Below, piece after piece: positions 6,355 to 6,454 of a stretch of 6,454 nt of DNA. The translations under genes and the position numbers were made by a program. Origin of the DNA: Acidaminobacter sp. (GTDB lineage Bacteria > Bacillota_A > Clostridia > Peptostreptococcales > Acidaminobacteraceae); contig WXFH01000169.1 in assembly GCA_009881125.1 (NCBI GenBank), forward strand, positions 1 through 6,454, read 5' to 3'. Under the pieces are notes generated by a model. It was not told where the DNA came from. It did not search any database and worked only from the letters and a program-made list of their open reading frames with translations. Positions within the stretch are counted from its first letter, which is position 1. Every line of letters begins with the position of its first letter.

Positions 6355-6454
6355 GGGGGCGTATTGGTTTCGACAGGGGTTTAGAGTCATTGGAAGCGAG
6401 CCGTGTTTCCTGACCTGGGGTACACGTTAAAGAACTGGGTCACCTTAAATTAAA
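6355..6454 (+). ncRNA. ssrA: tmRNA (ssrA), 5' part, cut by the window end
   Basis: tmRNA acts as both tRNA-Ala and a short mRNA: with SmpB it enters stalled ribosomes, accepts the nascent chain and encodes a degradation tag. The 5' end GGGGGCG (6355-6361) is the acceptor-stem strand, and TATTGGTTTCGACAGGGG after it is the conserved D-like segment of tmRNA. Pseudoknot PK1 can be drawn: stem 1 pairs CGTGT (6402-6406) with ACACG (6422-6426), and stem 2 pairs TGACC (6411-6415) with GGTCA (6438-6442), interleaved as in an H-type pseudoknot. The A+T-rich single strand after it (TTAAATTAAA, 6445-6454) is where the resume codon is normally approached, so the tag reading frame, the other pseudoknots and the 3' tRNA half lie beyond the window. 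The exact 5' end (6355 or 6356) is set by RNase P and is inferred. Its position after smpB is the classic arrangement. Confidence 0.92.

Noticed and set aside
1..6454. CRISPR array, insertion sequence, phage or defence genes
   Set aside because: No regularly spaced repeats, transposase or integrase motifs, or terminal inverted repeats were found; every long plus-strand frame belongs to a housekeeping family.

Overview
The window looks like ordinary chromosomal DNA from a Gram-positive-lineage bacterium (Bacillota, possibly Clostridia or Negativicutes). The basis is the conserved order secG ... rnr ... smpB - ssrA, a K+-dependent membrane pyrophosphatase of the kind common in anaerobic Bacillota, strong AGGAGG-type ribosome-binding sites, and roughly balanced base composition. 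The class assignment is inference; no 16S gene or other decisive marker is present. All genes that can be supported lie on the + strand.

Layout. Positions 1-150 are an A+T-rich leader with a good sigma-A-type promoter (about 85-113). Unit 1 is secG (SecYEG translocon subunit) followed 35 nt later by hppA (ion-pumping membrane pyrophosphatase, TTG start), closed by a strong intrinsic terminator at 2426-2453. Unit 2 starts in the 128 nt gap after it. That gap holds an extended -10-like element overlapped by a compact palindrome. Unit 2 contains rnr (RNase R, a 3'-5' exoribonuclease) and, 3 nt after its stop, a Cof-type HAD phosphatase. A 171 nt gap follows, with a long perfect stem-loop (5553-5598) that lacks a T-tract, then a good promoter (5653-5681). 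Unit 3 is smpB followed, after a 137 nt gap containing another hairpin, by the 5' end of ssrA (tmRNA), which runs off the right edge just before the expected tag-coding segment.

How the genes work together. RNase R, SmpB and tmRNA form the trans-translation and non-stop mRNA clearance module: SmpB-tmRNA rescues stalled ribosomes and tags the nascent chain, and RNase R can degrade the defective mRNA. SecG neighbours this cluster in many Bacillota. The two less expected members are the pyrophosphatase between secG and rnr, and the HAD phosphatase between rnr and smpB. I see no sign of a mobile element, CRISPR array, phage or defence system. The main points of interest are the hppA insertion, the lack of a lysine-rich tail on RNase R, and the symmetrical intergenic elements.
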